From Mesocentrotus franciscanus (Eukaryota > Echinodermata > Echinoidea > Camarodonta > Strongylocentrotidae): DNA of 64,000 bases. Every line of letters starts with the position of its first letter. The first letter of the stretch is position 1. A model generated the notes under the pieces. It had not been told where the DNA came from and made no database searches. It saw only the letters and a program-made list of their open reading frames with translations. The position numbers were made by a program, and so were the translations under genes. The stretch is taken from NCBI GenBank assembly GCA_037976565.1, contig CP137675.1:30951820-31015819 (forward strand). Reading direction: 5' to 3'. This document shows positions 22,182 to 34,852 of this stretch, piece after piece.

Positions 22182-22544
22182 AAAGGGATTGGGTATCTTT
22201 GTCTCAGATTCTAAACAAAATCCTGGATTGAGCTCATGCTGCAATCATAATTATAAACCTTTAGGTCATTTAGGAATCCCATGACGTTTACAAGCCGATC
22301 GCCCGTCTGATTATCAAGATATTTATGATTGGAATTTGAAATTTCATTTTTCGTGTTCCCAACGGTTTTGATAACACTACAGTCTATTGGGGGAAATTGA
22401 GTATGGTAAAACCGGTCACTCTTTTGAGGCACTTCATGATCATTTTGAAGCGATTTTTTGTTAGGGCTTCAATATTACACCATATCACAGATGCTAATAA
22501 CACGCAGGGCCATGCATCTCAGATTTGGCATTGTTAAACAATGC
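22182..22544. mobile_element. Insertion of about 363 bp specific to unit 2
   Basis: Interrupts TTAACAATTTAAAC, which is continuous in unit 1 (9642-9655), and is flanked by TTAA on both sides. The ends are only loosely inverted (AAAGGGATTGGG, CAATGCCTTT; TCTCAGATT and CATCTCAGATT within). Probably a decayed TTAA-type MITE. Confidence 0.6.
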
Positions 22545-22673
22545 CTTTAACAATTTAAACGTAACATATAAGCTGAGCACAACAGATCAATAACGTAGAC
22601 ACTTGTCTACGCATTTTCATCAAAATATGTTATCTAGTCTGTACACTCCTTTCGCTATACGATGATTCTTTAA

Positions 22674-23207
22674 AGGTAGTGTTTCACATTTGCAGCCAAT
22701 ATCAAATTCTGTAGAACTTTGCAGGAATTATGAATATGTCACGTATGTCCTATCTGTGATATTTAAACGTTAGCAGTGTCCTAATATTCAAATTATGCAA
22801 GGAAACCCGTCTTTACTTTCTAGACTTCATTGTCAGACACTATTGAGTGAGTGAGTGACTTCATTTTTTCTTTGGTAATAAAATACACAAAATGAGCTGT
22901 AAAGGGTACATGAGCATTTGTCTACATCAATAACCCACTTCTTGTAATAGCCAAAATTAAACTGATTGAATCTTTGCGCAGCACAAAACGTACGACCATT
23001 CACTAAAAGGGTCTGAAAATCAGACTATTTACTAAAAGGATTGCAATCTCTAAAGTCGATTTGACAACTCAAGGTCGTTATTTTCCACAGAAAGACATTT
23101 TCGAGCCCCTTCGTTTTCAGGGAAGTTCTAAATTAATATTATTTTTTAAATACCGGTGGAATTTAACCTTTTTATTTTTTAAGGCCTGCGAATGGGACAT
23201 AGTAACT
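22674..23207 (+). mobile_element. TTAA-family MITE, copy D
   Basis: Duplicate of copy B. TTAA at 22670-22673 and 23208-23211; ends AGGTAGTGTTTCACATTTGC and GGGACATAGTAACT. Confidence 0.8.
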
Positions 23208-23211
23208 TTAA

Positions 23212-23771
23212 CATACGACGTTTCTTCGTACGAATTTCGTATAAATTACCTTTAGTCTGAACAAGCTACACGAGACTATACAGAAGACAATAATAAAAGA
23301 ATAAGAATTGAGGACTCTATCATCCTCATCATCATCATCTTCATCATCATCATCTTCATCTTAAAGCATACATCAAAGAAAATTAATGTAATATGTAGTG
23401 AAGCCTACTATACAAAATATCGTGATCATGCATACACGGTAGGGCATGTCACCCGCAGCTCTAAATTAACAATGTCCATTATTTTCTTGACTCTTAATGA
23501 CTCTTCGTCTGTATGAAGTCCATGACTATACGCAGTGTTTGGTAATTACATCTGCATGTCTTTTCTCCTTTTTGAATTAAAAAAGTGTCTGTTAACTACA
23601 TGCCAAGCTGTAAATTGAAATGAAATTATTTCATAGAGTCTGGGTACCTTTACATCCAAAAAGTGGTCTTGTTAATTATTATGGTCGCTGGAAAGCTCCT
23701 TACAAACTTGAAATATTTAAAACAGTCTATATTTTCGCGTAAATTGGCATCAGAACAAGTCGAAGAAAGTC
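23212..23771. other. 3' flank of C1q copy 2
   Basis: Collinear with 10288-11690 apart from the insertions in unit 1. It carries the empty site of the 861-bp element near 23735-23750 and a CAT/CTT microsatellite at 23320-23361. Confidence 0.6.
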
Positions 23772-25808
23772 CTAGTTGACAAGGATCCCTGTGAACGTCA
23801 CCATGGGTACACCAGCATGACTCCTGATTCCATAGTTACCCTCATTCAGCTGGAGCCAGACCTTATCTCCTGTTGTAAGATTCAAGATGGCGGACTGAGA
23901 GCACACACTCTGTTTCTTCTTCACAGCGGCGAAGAGCAGAACCTGTCCTGCGTCGTTCTTCATCAACGAGACTGATGCTCCTTTCCCAATCTGCGGTAGG
24001 ATTCTGGACGGGGAGAATAAATTACGCTGATGATGATACCGATTAGGAGTTTATTTATAATACTCCCGTTGCACACGAGGCGTCCCATTGCAAATACGTT
24101 ATTACCTGAGCTACTATAAACTCAGTGAAGGTAATGAACCAACAACACAATATGGTCCATGGTTAACTTGAGATAAATAGATTGATTGTGGCCCATAACC
24201 CCATACTCTACTAATTCTACGTAGTTAGCGTACTTTTCATCTTGAATATAATTTTATATAATTTTTGGAGGAGGAGTGGGGGGGGGGCAATATTGCCCGC
24301 GTATGGCGCGTCAAAGACCGCACCAGTCACCGACGCAGTGCTACGTCACGCAAATGACGCCTCGTGTTCACTTTTTAATTCTTGAGCATTGAGCATACAA
24401 AGCGCCGAGTACTTATCTTTAACTTTTTTAGGGGGATAGTCCCCCCCCCGGAAAATTTGAAAAAAGTTCAACAACAAAAATGTATAGCAAATACTGACTA
24501 AAGACTGCAACACACTTTTAGGGTCTGGAGGGCCCAAGAGTGCAGCGTTTAGACTAATAAAAATGCAAAAAATCTTCTCGCTCGGTCGCTACGCTCCCTC
24601 GCATAATATTCTTCAACATGTACAAGTAAATATTGTAGAAAATCTGTATTCCGTTGGTATCACCGTGATTTTTGCATTTTTATTAGTCTAAACGCTGCAC
24701 TCTTGGGCCATCCAGACCCTAAAAGTGTGTTGCAGTCTTTAGTCAGTATTTGCTATACATTTTTGTTGTTGCACTTTTTCAAATTTTCCGGGGACTATCC
24801 CCTAAAAAAGTTGAGGGGATCGCCGACCCTGCTAATGTCTATTGACAACAGACCTGATCGACAAGGCATTATTATTAAGCTACATTATCCAGGTGTTGTA
24901 AGTACTCGGAAGGATAAGGATATACATACGTGAATGTAAAGAAGTACGACCCTGGTATGGTACAACGGAACTCCTTTTCCACGATGTCATAGGTAGATTC
25001 TGAACTCTCGGAGAGGGGTGTATCGAAAGGTACCCGCTGTACCTCATCATCATTGCCATCTAAATGGGCCGTGAAGGCAACCGAAAAATGAACTGGGGAG
25101 TATAAGAAAGAAGGAGACAAACATAAAAAGACGGTTGACGGCAATACTGCATTTGCTTTTGAATTAGGATAAGATACTGTTGTTATAATATGCGAGGAAT
25201 TTGGGATGATAGAACATTATGTTCAGATTTTCAGATTCAAAATTAGACATTTATTTCCTCCTTACAATAAAAATGATACAAATACAATTACATAATTATA
25301 CATACACCGAAATACTCGCAAATTTTTCTTTTCATCGACATTCCCAAGTCTCACCAACGGGACCAACAAAATACACCTCTGCCCCGAAGGTCCGGACCCC
25401 CCAAATTACCCTAAATGGCCAATATTTTCCCCAGCCCTTAGCTTCAGGCAGGTTGAATAAATTATATTTGACAGCTTTGACATGTCTGACCCAGGCACGT
25501 AGCCAGGGGGCACGTGCCCCTCAAAATTTCCAAGATCATACACACTTCCTCATAGACCCCTCCCCAGGACGTCGATCAATTACATGTATGTGCCCCCCCC
25601 CCCCAAACATCAAACTCTGGCTACGGCGCTGGTCTGACCTCCAAGAAGAAAGGTTGTCTGTTTTCCGAACTCCTCCATATATTTGTCCAGGGGGATGTTT
25701 CGCAAATACTAAAATCGAGAGCGCGCTGTACAGTGTATGTCGAGAAACAACTACATGTCGAATATAATCTTTGAAAAAAGCGGTCTTACCCTTTCCCTGA
25801 GCTTCCAT
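23772..25808 (-). CDS. C1q-domain protein, copy 2 (three exons)
   Basis: Exons on the minus strand: 25808-25790 (MEAQGK plus one base), 25092-24930 and 24003-23772. Donors are GGTAAGA and ACGTATGT; acceptors are ACTCCCCAG and CCCCGTCCAG. Phases match, giving 137 residues. The product is again a nearly bare C1q globular domain: HFSVAFTAHLDG, YDIVEKEFRCTIPGSYFFTF, ILPQIGKGASVSLMKN, LNLTTGDKVWLQL and a final VTFTGILVN. It keeps the usual GDKVWL motif that copy 1 has changed. There is no signal peptide in the assembled exons, so it is either intracellular, unconventionally released, or has an unseen upstream exon. The inferred role is ligand binding in innate defence. Confidence 0.87.
24410..24850. 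mobile_element. Inverted-repeat MITE in the C1q copy-2 intron
   Basis: The block GCACTCTTGGGCC...TTGCTATACATTTTTGTTG...GGGGACTATCCCC occurs at 24690-24810 and, inverted, at 24425-24555. Unit 1 has one orientation plus a hairpin. It shows no coding capacity. Confidence 0.65.
25492..25631. mobile_element. 140-bp hAT-like MITE with perfect 8-bp target duplication
   Basis: Flanked by GTCTGACC on both sides (25484-25491, 25632-25639). Termini CAGGCACGTAGCCAG and, inverted, CAGCGCCGTAGCCAG. Unit 1 retains the empty site (GTCTGACATCCAAG, about 13366). CAG ends with an 8-bp duplication are the hAT signature. Confidence 0.85.
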
Positions 25809-26010
25809 GCTTTTTGTATGACTACTGACTAAATAGAGTCTGAAATGTGGAAATGTCGAGATGACTCAAAGCGAAAGTCGCGGGACGTCCAGGGCGCGAA
25901 ATGAAAATAATAGCCTAGCTCGCAGGCGGATCGAGTACTTTTTTTGCAACTGCTACCTCTGGAACTTTTTGGAGTCTGATTAAATTACACTTTATTTAAG
26001 TAGACAGACT
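25809..26010 (-). promoter_or_regulatory. Conserved 5' flank of C1q copy 2
   Basis: Strongly similar to 16392-16560. It has an extra block (about 25864-25910) with GGGACGTCC and GCGCGAAATG that copy 1 lacks, so the two paralogues may differ in upstream control. Confidence 0.35.
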
Positions 26011-26022
26011 ATAGGGAAAGAG

Positions 26023-26023
<1 letters not shown>

Positions 26024-26074
<51 letters not shown>
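26024..26074. repeat. (TA)n microsatellite
   Basis: About 25 uninterrupted AT units. Confidence 0.95.
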
Positions 26075-26774
<700 letters not shown>

Positions 26775-28672
26775 GGGAGAGAAGGGGAGGGGTGAGAGGA
26801 AGAGAGATCAATACCACAAGAGAGATAGAGCGACAAAACATATCGTAACAATATCTTGCTCAAGACTACTCTGTTTCCTCTAACCAACTTATTATTCATG
26901 CCAATGAGAATAGGTCATTTGCTATTAAACAAACACCTATCTAACCTAAGTTCAACCGTTATTTGGGAATACAATCTCTTATTTCAAAACTTAAGTGATA
27001 AATAATGTATCGGATAAAAACAACTTAACTGGAAGAAAGGAAAAGAAAAGAAAAGCCAACCAAAAGATAAAGAAAGTAAAACAGATAACGAACATTTCAT
27101 TTATGAATTCACGTGTGAGGTAATTTAATCCGGGAGCTGTCACACGTTTCTTTTTTTGCTTTCGCATTGAAGCTGCAATCGCAGACGTGACAATCTTCAT
27201 TGAGAGAGTGTTAATGTCACTGAAATAAAAATATCGGTAAATCAACGTGATTTCAGATTATGTTACGATTCTAAACGGAATCCTAATGTAAAATTCTTCG
27301 TATAACATTACATGATGATTGGTAGCTGCCTCATACAGGTTTGATCAAGCTGCCCGAATATGCTTTTTTTAATACAATGTATCTTATCGCGTGCTCAAAT
27401 TTTCGCTCGCTCGCCAAATTATGAAACCAGAAAATTGATATTTGGGCTAGAGGCTTCAGCCCCCCATGATGAAAATGTCAAAATTCTTGCTCACGCGCTT
27501 TGCATGCCCCGTTTCCAAAATTGTGCTCGCTTGTAGGTACCGATACGGTGCTTCTAATATGACCTTGTCACTATTGGTATGTCGAGTTGTAAATAACGGT
27601 CTGCGCGATTTTCAAATTTCCGCCCCCCCCCACCCCCTGTTGGAAAATTCTGGATCCGCGCCTGCCTTTCTACCTTCTTTTCTGTATTTTTTTTAATATT
27701 CTATATTTAAAAAAAGAAGAAGATCTATAGAGCATTCCATAGCATCAGGATGTAACATGAAAGGAAAGCTAGATAAATAACTTTCATTAATTAAGTTAAA
27801 AATACCTACCCTTCACTGCGTCCTGCTCATCCCCCATGGCTGTTCCGTGGACGACTGCAGACGATCTTTGCCCCAAACTCGATAACAGACCAGCCCACTT
27901 GAAGAACTAACGAAATATTGTAAATTTGGTAAAGAAATAAACAATCCTGTCAAGTTCAGATTGTAGTGCAATCCTGCATTCAAGCGTATCATCAAAAGTA
28001 CAGCGGTTGCTTCGTCTAGAAAGCACTAACGTCAAGTACAATTTGGAGTATGAAAAAAGACGAGATAGAGAGAGAAATAAAGACAGACTGAGCCCGATTG
28101 GAGTTTCTGGTCTCTTATTATTTATTGCTGCCAGTGTAAAGGTATGAAATATCAGTAAACGAAGGGAAACTGTAACTCAGCTCCGTTGAAGTGTTTATCA
28201 CAGAAGCAGCTGCAGAAGTGATTGTAGACATCAAATCCCGGCTGTTTTAAGCAAAAAAATTACTCGATCTCGTGATGTCCAAATCGGTTTTTATATCTTT
28301 CTATTGTAACGGAAAGCATGTGATAATGTATTAGGTTCCACAAATAATGCCAGCAGACTAACCTTAATGTATTATCAGTATATACATTATGCTGTAATAG
28401 TATGCGCCTAGTATTATGAACAGCGGATTATAAACCTCATGTGACATGCGCAAACATATTGTCACCTTCTTAAAATAATGGCTTAAGTCATATTTTCAAG
28501 ATTTGAGAAGAACAGAGAAAACTGAACCAAACATAGAATAAATGATATATTTTGCTTATTTTACACAGAAAGGTTTGGAGATATATGACTATTGAAATAC
28601 AAATAATGCTGTCTATCAAATCTGTTTCATAAGATGATTAGATTACTCATTTACTTTGGGTTTACTAAATAA

Positions 28673-28703
<31 letters not shown>

Positions 28704-29200
28704 CACACGTTTGACTTATGCCATTATACTAGCTGGGTATAAGCAACATGAATATGTTCAATTCAGCACATATGTCATTTAACAAAGATGGATAGCCCCA
28801 TCGAAAGAGATGACTTGGGCAAAAATATAGTTTTCTTCAAAATGTGAATATTATTTTAAGAAGGTGCCGATATGGCATTCATCGGGGACTTCCCCTTGCC
28901 TTCGTCATCAAGACGAGGTAAAAATGTCTATGGCCTCGTGAAGCTGTGGTAAGAATGAGTCATGACTCGGTGTGCCTTATGGAGATGAACGATGCCTGGT
29001 TAGTTTGCAGGCACAATCCCTTGTCATTCGTTGTGCGTAAGACAATCTGCACTGTGAGACTAGGCTGACGGCATACTGAATAGGCTCTGTACTTTACCTG
29101 CTCCGGACTCAGCCAGAGACTGACAGAGCAAGGCTCTGCTCAAGACTTTGGGAATTGTGGTAAAATGTCAAAGAAGAGTCTGTGCCTGCATACTAAGGTG
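26775..29200. other. Intergenic DNA, no gene seen
   Basis: AT-rich unique-looking DNA with a short (TA)n at 28675-28701. A MITE-like scrap (CCCCCCCCCACCCC, then GGATCCGCGCCTGCC) lies near 27625-27665. Frames are short and show no splice-supported exon. Confidence 0.45.
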
Positions 29201-29217
29201 GTACCTCCCCTCTTCTT

Positions 29218-29672
29218 CACCACATCATGCGCATCACCATCGTCACCACCACCATCATTATTGTCACAATCGTCGTCATCACCTTTCAACCATCATCACC
29301 ATCACCATCATCGTCGATGTCATCACCTTAATAATTATTATCACCGTCATCGTCATCACCTTAATCATCATCATCATCATTTTCATAAGCAGCACAATCC
29401 ATCATCATCACCTTTATAATCATCCTCACCATCATCATCAGCAGCACCATCCATCTTCATCACCTTAATAACAATCATCATTACCATCATCATCAGCAGC
29501 ACCACCCATCATCACCACCTTAATCATCATCATAATCACCTTAATCATCATCACCATCATCGTCATCATTACCATCACCATCAGTAGCACCATCCATCGT
29601 CATCAGCTTAATAACAATCATCATTACCATCATCAGCAGCAGCAGCACCACCCATCATCATCACCACCTTAA
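29218..29672 (+). repeat. CAT/CAC microsatellite with CACCTTAAT higher-order phrases
   Basis: Imperfect ATC, CAC and CAG triplets. The longer phrase CATCACCTTAATAACAATCA recurs, suggesting block duplication. It is interrupted by the MITE at 29673-30170 and continues at 30171-30322. Confidence 0.9.
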
Positions 29673-30170
29673 AGGTATTACAACGTTTTGGTATGGGGTC
29701 ATGAATTTGGTTCAAATGAACATATTGGAAGCATATGCGATTTTACAATATTCAATGATCGTTGTCGCGGTTGAAATCGAGTCTAAAGTGATGAAATTGT
29801 AAAAAATAAACTCGTTATGTTGCATAGCGCCCTCTCAAGACAGATATTACTTTAGCTTTAAAACTATGTTTCTTGACTACAATCGACTGATTTGCTATTC
29901 CCGTTTGGAAGTTATATATCGGAACTGCATATTCTGAGATTCTCATGGTCGCAGCTATCATGGAATGGCCTTAGGCGCTATTTGAAATATTTGAAATTTA
30001 CCGGGAGCACCGGTAAATTTTGATTATTTGATTTGTTCGAAAGCAGAAGTGTTTCAAGGGCTAAATTTGTTAGTGCTTATAATACATCCACAGGGGCATC
30101 CAAATATATCAAAAATTTAAAGAATTACTATCCATCCCATTTCAAAATTTCCCAAAACTTTGCATTACCT
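29673..30170 (+). mobile_element. 498-bp TTAA-flanked MITE, second family
   Basis: TTAA at 29669-29672 and 30171-30174. Ends AGGTATTACAACGTTTTGG and, inverted, AGGTAATGCAAAGTTTTGG. A self-complementary ATTTACCGG...CCGGTAAAT lies inside. It sits in the microsatellite phrase CACCTTAATCATC. A minus-strand copy is at 56538-56980. Confidence 0.85.
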
Positions 30171-30174
30171 TTAA

Positions 30175-32239
30175 TCATCATCACCTTAATCATCATCATA
30201 ATCACCTTAATCATCATCACCATCATCGTCATCATCTTAATAATCATCATTACCATCATCATCAGCAGCACCACCCATCATCATCCTCTTCATTATTATT
30301 GTCATCATCATCATCATCATCATGTCAATTATATATCACCATGTGCATCCATAAAACCTGCATTAAAAGTAACAGGATTTAAAACAAGCAACATCAAACC
30401 TTCTGACGTGGGTAAAAAATATCTTCTTGATTATTCTTTTTCAAACAGAAAGTTTTTTAAAACATATAATGCTTTCAGCACAAACTTGAACAACAGTAGC
30501 AAGGTTTGCACACTCCATGCAGTAAAAGAAATATCTCACCTTTAACTCCTATTATATACGTAACTTCACATACAATGTGTAACTGTAATAATTACGTACA
30601 AATTTGATGAACAAAGCTGTTGTGGCAACATACAATGTATATCAAATCAATACAATATGCAAACTGAAACTGATAATAAACTGCATTATCTCCAATTTCT
30701 CCATATCATGTGAGAAGTACTGAGAACAATTTGTAAAATAATTAATTTGTAATAATGAATGTAAAAGTGAATTCATTTATGAATGAAATATTGGGGAAAA
30801 AACTTGACTTTATGCATTTACTCTCTTAATGTTGTTTAAGGCTAAGTAAAATCATGTTTCACATTCACAGCATAAAGGAGACCTTCAATTCTTCAAAAAT
30901 TGCATATGATTTGAATTTATCACCTTGTAAATGATACTTGTAATTGTCATATAGCCACAAGAGCTTTACGTACATATTCTTTTTCAACAAACATTATACC
31001 CTTCTTGTTCTAAGCAGATGATATTATAATGTAAATATAAAATGATTCATGAATGATGAAATGAAATGAATTTTGTTTGATGTAATATTTCCTTACCAAT
31101 ATCACTCAAGTGTCAAAAAATTGAACCGCCATTCAAAGAGGTCAAAGAGTTTTTTATCTTCAAAGTGCTAAAATTGATATACTGGAAGTGGGAATGAAGA
31201 TCTCTATATGATGTAAATTGGCAAACATACATGCCTGTATTCGACTAAAATTCAAATCCCACCAGGACTTTGTCTTATGTCCAGTTAAACAAAAGAAGTT
31301 CGATAAATTTCTAAATGTTTTTAAAATACGAGCACCAGGTTTGACTGAATTATTAGAATATGAAACAATGGTTGTTAATTCTTCTAAACACCAGAAAATA
31401 TCAGAACATATGCAGCCCTCTGATGACCCTTGGCCTCAAGGAAAACTATTTTGAATTTCAGTAGATCGCCAGCAACTTGATCTATAGGTAAATGTATGTA
31501 CATTCTTTACTTCTAAGGTCTTAGTGCAGATGAAAAGTAGCCTAACTATTACTATAACTCCAAGGGATTTGCATATTTGAGAATAAAGCAAGAACGCTAA
31601 CATCAAATTACCAATGCATTACATAAAACAAAGTTTTGTGTGCATATGAAGGGAATCTTCTTTTAGTGCAAGTTTGTGTTAAAAAACAAATTGTATATCA
31701 TTTTCTACAAGAAAAAGAAGAAGAAGAATATTCTGCATGTCGATTGTCATTAGTTAGCAACAGTGCAGTATAGCGGCAGTTTCCTTAAATAGAAATTCAA
31801 TTGTGCACCCTCATTACATTGTCAATATTTTGCAAGCACATACAGACAAAACAATAAAATCGTCTTGTTTGGGACAACAAAAGTGGAAACTTTGTGTTAG
31901 GGTATAATGAGGTTACGCTCTTGAGACTCCAAACAAGTAAAGATAATGGGTTTCAAAGACACCATAGTTCACCATTTTGGGTGCAGTAATCATTTGTAAC
32001 TTAGAAGGAATCACAGTTTTTCCTCAAACAAAAGTTCCAAAATTGTTCTCTATTCTTGTTTCCATAATATGCATTACATTTCATTAATTGTATTTCTAAA
32101 TCTTGCAAATCTTTTAGAATTCATTTGGCATCCAATAAAACAAGTTCAGGTACCACATGAACAAGGCATGTGTCCCGTAATCAAAATATGATGTAAAAAC
32201 TGCCCATCAGGACGGCTACAAAAATTCACTTAGATGGAA
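30175..32239. other. Region downstream of PHAX, no gene assigned
   Basis: After the microsatellite ends (30322), two protein-like frames occur on the plus strand (30325-30545 and 31218-31454). Neither has a recognised domain or clear splice sites. The part near 32239 should hold the PHAX 3' untranslated region on the minus strand. Confidence 0.4.
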
Positions 32240-34413
32240 TCAATCGTCATCGTCATCTAGAACTTCTCCATCCTCTGGATCTGAGTCTTCATTCTTTTTG
32301 GGAATGTCCCCAAGCTTTGGAAACATCATACTATCACTGCCCTCTTTAATATCCGTACACTCCTGTTGAGGCAAGGGTAATTCAGATTTTAAAGTAGGCA
32401 TGTTTGGTGCTCCACTGCTAGCACTAGGCATAAGACCCATCTCATTCACGTAGGGTTCATCATCTAACCTTCCATATTCATCCTTCATGTCCATTTCACC
32501 GCTGGGCTCTCCATCTCCATCAAACCTCTCTCCTGCATCCTCCATGTCTTCCATCTCTGCCTCATCCTCCTTGTTTCCATGGTGATCATCCTCCTCCTTG
32601 CTGAGGGCGGCAGATTTTCTGGTGTGCCTTCTCTTCTTCTTCCTCTCTGCTTCAAAGACCTTTTTCTCTTCTGAGAAAATATCTTTGACGGTTTCGCTGG
32701 AGACGTCAGGATCTAATTTCATCATCTGGATAAAGACTCCACCAGGTGATCGCCTCCTTGATCGGTTCTGAGTGAGAGAATGAAAGATCATATATATCCA
32801 AAGAGGTTATTACCAGAACTCATGAGTAACCAAAAGGGTTAATGGGTACAGTTTTTGTGGTACTTAAAATTATCAGATATTTCAATGAATGTGTATATGA
32901 TAGAATAGTATAGTAACTTGATTGGGCAGTTCATTGATGACCTTAAAAGTTTCTGGCTGTATCGACTGCAGACCCATGCATGAGAAAACAAGTATTCCAA
33001 ATATCAGACCAGCTTCTTTAGCTCTGGGATTTTCTTATGACTTCAAATTCTATAACCAAATTAGGGTAATCTTGAGTTCTGGAAAAAGCATTCAAGAGCA
33101 GACTAAAAGCCATTTTGAATTATTTGTTTATAATAATCTTTTTTATAGTCCACTCCAAATTTTATTAAACCAAAAATGGAAATTCCTTATGTAGTGAATC
33201 CAGTGTTTGGACCACAAAGATACCTGTTTCAAGACTTGCTAAACATCTCAAAGGACATGAAACGCAGGCTTATATGCTACATATAAGCCAATTGGTCGTA
33301 ATTCCTGGACTCTGTGCTCATTAGTCATTACTCATATTTCTATCAAAACTCTCCTAAAGAATTCTGTTAGAAATTCACCTTGATCATTGCCAGAACTTGA
33401 CACTATGTCAATTAAAATAAAAAATTAACATTGTGGTGTTTTAAGCAACATAAAAAACAAATTTGTGCATGCATGATCCTTACCATTATCATCATTCCAC
33501 CATCATTTTCAATCTCCTCGGTTTTCCTCCATATCTCCAGCGTCTTCTTGACCCCAAGAATCTTGACTATTCTCAGAATCAGATCTCTCTTGGGTTCTTG
33601 TAGGCTGTACGCAACCTGACCTGCGATAACCTTCATCTCAGCATTGGGGTCAATCTCTACCTTCTTCATCACAATGACCTGTTCAGTGTTGTCGGACTGT
33701 GTTCCAAGCCTGTTCTTTATGTTGGAGCGCCGGAACCGGTCAGCGACCATGGAGCCGCGCTTCTTAAGTTTTTCCCGCAGGTCATCACGCGGTTGCTTTA
33801 CCTCGTCTTCCTCCTCACTATGTCTTGGCAAATCGTCCGCAAGCCAAGCATCATCCTCATCCTCCCCAACTGCCTTCATGAGCCTTCGTCCCTTGACGAC
33901 ATCGTCTTCTGGTGGGATGTTTGTGGCCACCCCTAGAGGGAGCTGTTCAGTATCTTTATAACTGTAGCTCTCCACATCTCGCTCCATAACCTGATCAACC
34001 CCAAAATGTGTGATCTCTCTCTCGACTGCTTCCTGGTTCTGATCTATGGCTACAGAACCCCAGATGTTATTCTTCCTCCTTTTCCCTGCTTCGCCCGCTC
34101 CTCCATCTCTGTCTTTGCTCCTGGGCGGTCTGTAGTCTGGTCTCTCAAACCTACTTCCTCGCCCCTGCTGATCCCTCTGGGAGGTAGGCTCAGAGAAGGT
34201 CATCCTATGAGAGACTCTTTTGGCAGATGTGGTCTTCTGTCGCTTCCAGGACTGTTCATCATCACTGTCACTCTGGTCACTCGAGTCATCTTCATCACTG
34301 GATTCAAACTTTCGAATACTTCCTCTGTGTCCATAATCTTTCTTTGGTGTTGTCTGACGGTGTGTGAAGGCTGCCATTGGACTTGTGTTGAAATCCAATT
34401 GCAAAAGATGAAT
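32240..34413 (-). CDS. PHAX: Phosphorylated adaptor for RNA export (PHAX)
   Basis: Two coding exons, 34413-33484 and 32767-32240, with donor ATG/GTAAGG and acceptor CTCACTCAG in matching phase. The join restores GGMMIM-NRSRRRSPGGVF, the signature of the PHAX RNA-binding domain. Domains in order: acidic Ser/Asp-rich N-terminus (SSDEDDSSDQSDSDDE), the NNIWGSV-x-QNQEAVEREI motif, a charged linker, KNRLGTQSD, the RNA-binding domain (AYSLQEPKRDLILRIVKILG), a basic KKKRRHTRK stretch and a very acidic C-terminus (EVLDDDDD). PHAX bridges the cap-binding complex and CRM1 to export U snRNAs and to carry snoRNAs within the nucleus. The first certain Met is at 34377. The frame is open back to the acceptor at 34413 and aligns with the vertebrate N-terminus, so a short upstream coding exon is probably missing from this model. 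Confidence 0.93.
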
Positions 34414-34852
34414 CTACAAAGACAACAAATAAAAATTCAGTTTACTAGGAGTAGGAGTACAAGTAGGACCTTTAATAAATTTGTTATCTTCATCTGAATA
34501 ATGATAATGATAATAACATCTGTCGGTAGACTAGACACATTAATTATGCCATCAATATATTGTTATACAAGAAGAAAAAACAAAGCCAAACTCCCCAAAG
34601 ACAAGTACAAATTTGACAAAGAATAAAAGTCATGACAAAACTATAATTAGATCTAGACTAGATCTAGATCCCTATAAATATCTTTAAAAACTTTAAAAAG
34701 TATTGTAATGAATTAAAATAGTATTAATTTAAATAAGGGATAGACTCTCCACGACTTCATATGGGTACTATGGTAACGGTTTACTCTGAAGTACTACTAA
34801 TAATCTAATAGTAATATATTGTATGAAATGACAAGCAATGCCTGCATTATCC

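Larger units (their letters stand above)
16560..26010. repeat. Tandem segmental duplication, unit 2
   Basis: Collinear with unit 1 (5930-16560). The junction at 16340-16620 joins the end of one unit (exon-1 and promoter block) to the start of the next (GGAAGTAGCTA, CCAGTACTTCTAGGTAAAAA). Unit 2 has its own insertions: a LINE (about 16690-19910), about 363 bp at 22182-22544, and a hAT-like MITE at 25492-25631. It lacks about 2.9 kb present in the first intron of C1q copy 1. Confidence 0.85.

Noticed and set aside
29218..30322. Possible CRISPR-like array of CATCACCTTAATCATC repeats
   Set aside because: Spacing is irregular, there are no unique spacers, and the genome is eukaryotic; it is a microsatellite with higher-order repeats.
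30033..30545. 170-codon frame
   Set aside because: Its first half is the TTAA MITE and microsatellite. Only the last 70 codons look protein-like, and no domain or splice site supports them.
31218..31454. 78-codon protein-like frame
   Set aside because: No ATG start (TTG), no clear splice acceptor and no recognised family; possibly a decayed exon.
33644..34497. Plus-strand frames opposite PHAX
   Set aside because: Shadows of the real minus-strand coding exon.
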